DNA from: Deltaproteobacteria bacterium
GTDB taxonomy: Bacteria; Desulfobacterota_B; Binatia; UBA9968
NCBI GenBank assembly: GCA_022545745.1
Contig: JACZQL010000133.1
Coordinates: 1-5,535, forward strand
Direction of reading: 5' to 3'
Length of the DNA stretch: 5,535 nt
Under the pieces are notes generated by a model that was not told the origin of the DNA, did not search any database, and was given only the letters and a program-made list of their open reading frames with translations. A program made the position numbers and the translations under genes. Below, in pieces: positions 5,113 to 5,535 of the stretch. Within the stretch, counting starts at the first letter, position 1. Each line of letters starts with the position of its first letter.

Positions 5113-5283
5113 TTAGGTTTCCCACCGCTGTGCGGTTCGGTATGCGTTTCGGATGCCCGTGACGAGCCCGAGCATGATGAGTGCCGGATCGTGACCCTCG
5201 GCGGGACCCCAGATCAGGAGCGCCACGCCCCCGAATACCAGCACCGATCTTACGCCCGCCGCCATCCATTCTTGTTTTCCCAT
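5113..5283 (-). CDS. Small membrane protein upstream of atpB, possibly AtpI/AtpZ-like
   Basis: The product has 56 residues: a short polar N-terminus (MGKQEWMAAG), a hydrophobic segment at about 11-26 (VRSVLVFGGVALLIWG), a short loop GHDP, a second moderately hydrophobic segment at 33-43 (ALIMLGLVTGI), and a basic end RNAYRTAQRW. The end resembles the last helix of AtpI/AtpZ proteins, which often precede atpB and are linked to c-ring assembly or magnesium/calcium transport; the N-terminal half is shorter than in those families, so this remains a guess. Two ATGs stand in tandem. GGAGG (5290-5294) is 6 bases from the second (5281-5283) but only 3 from the first (5284-5286), so I start at the second. 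The gene lies 16 bases downstream of the preceding reading frame and 21 upstream of atpB, consistent with one operon. Its GC is clearly higher than that of the Fo genes. Confidence 0.65.
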   Translation of the reverse strand: MGKQEWMAAGVRSVLVFGGVALLIWGPAEGHDPALIMLGLVTGIRNAYRTAQRWET

Positions 5284-5299
5284 CATCGTCCTCCTGTGG

Positions 5300-5535
5300 T
5301 CATCCGACGTCCTTGACCTGAATTGCGCTTCTCTCGAGGGGAAGCGGGAAGATTTTACCCCCGGATGTGGTGACTTTCACGTCGAGCTCGTGGCGTCCCA
5401 GGTCGGCGAGGCCACCCGTGACTGTATCGGTGAAGGCGAGCCCCACGGTTCTCAGGCCCGCATCGATGACCGAACCTGTCCCTGTCGCTACGACGGCCCC
5501 AGCAAGCCGAAGGTCGAGAGCTATTGTGGCCCCCG
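5300..5535 (-). CDS. C-terminal part of an unidentified protein (cut by window edge)
   Basis: A minus-strand frame is open from the right edge to a TGA at 5300-5302, giving the last 77 residues of a protein that starts outside the window. I do not recognise the family. The segment has no membrane helix; it alternates short hydrophobic and Gly/Thr-rich stretches (IALDLRLAGAVVATGTG, then LRTVGLAFTDTVTGG) and ends with KIFPLPLERSAIQVKD, suggesting beta structure. Third codon positions are mostly G or C, which supports real coding. The other two minus-strand frames are closed by stops inside this stretch. The next gene's ribosome site begins within 10 bases of the stop, so the two are probably co-transcribed with the Fo genes downstream. 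A role in ATP synthase assembly cannot be claimed from the sequence. Confidence 0.6.
   Translation of the reverse strand, partial: GATIALDLRLAGAVVATGTGSVIDAGLRTVGLAFTDTVTGGLADLGRHELDVKVTTSGGKIFPLPLERSAIQVKDVG

Overview
The window looks like chromosomal DNA of a free-living Gram-negative-type bacterium. Coding density is high in most of it and coding GC is moderate. The style of the RlmN, ATP synthase a/c subunit and LarE proteins reminds me of Nitrospirota or a neighbouring phylum, but that placement is an impression from protein style and not a demonstrated assignment. I see no insertion sequence, tRNA, rRNA or CRISPR array.

Layout, left to right. (1) Bases 1-368 hold no convincing gene; at the right end is a perfect 14-bp hairpin. 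(2) Two leftward genes follow: a 24-residue Lys/Ala/Pro peptide resembling a histone H1 tail (369-443), and upstream of it a 170-residue protein with an N-terminal coiled coil and a C-terminal HARE-type winged helix (514-1026). A short hairpin terminator or attenuator sits between them. (3) A very AT-rich intergenic island (about 23% GC by hand count over 1081-1260) separates these from the rightward genes and carries the probable promoter of the leftward pair. (4) Rightward rlmN (23S rRNA/tRNA adenine C2-methyltransferase) and larE (sulfur transferase for the nickel-pincer nucleotide cofactor) overlap by 4 bases and are probably translationally coupled. (5) After a short convergent gap comes a leftward membrane cluster, read from the right edge: the end of an unidentified protein, a 56-residue membrane protein, then the F-type ATP synthase Fo genes atpB (a), atpE (c) and atpF (b). 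No F1 genes follow atpF, so the Fo part is separated from F1 here.

The most notable observation is in atpE. The c-subunit frame is intact from a good ribosome site to its natural end except for a TAA at codon 58, exactly where the essential proton-binding glutamate belongs (GAA expected). Five residues earlier a normally small residue, usually Gly, is Trp. Both are explained by single G-to-T changes on the coding strand. As written, this Fo could not make a working c-ring. Either the gene is a very recent pseudogene (perhaps in a spare Fo cluster), or the bases are sequencing or assembly errors, or something unprecedented happens at that codon. The a and b genes on either side look fully functional.

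A second theme is the pairing of a DNA-binding HARE-HTH/coiled-coil protein with an H1-tail-like micro-peptide next to an AT-rich island, which could be a small nucleoid or regulatory module.
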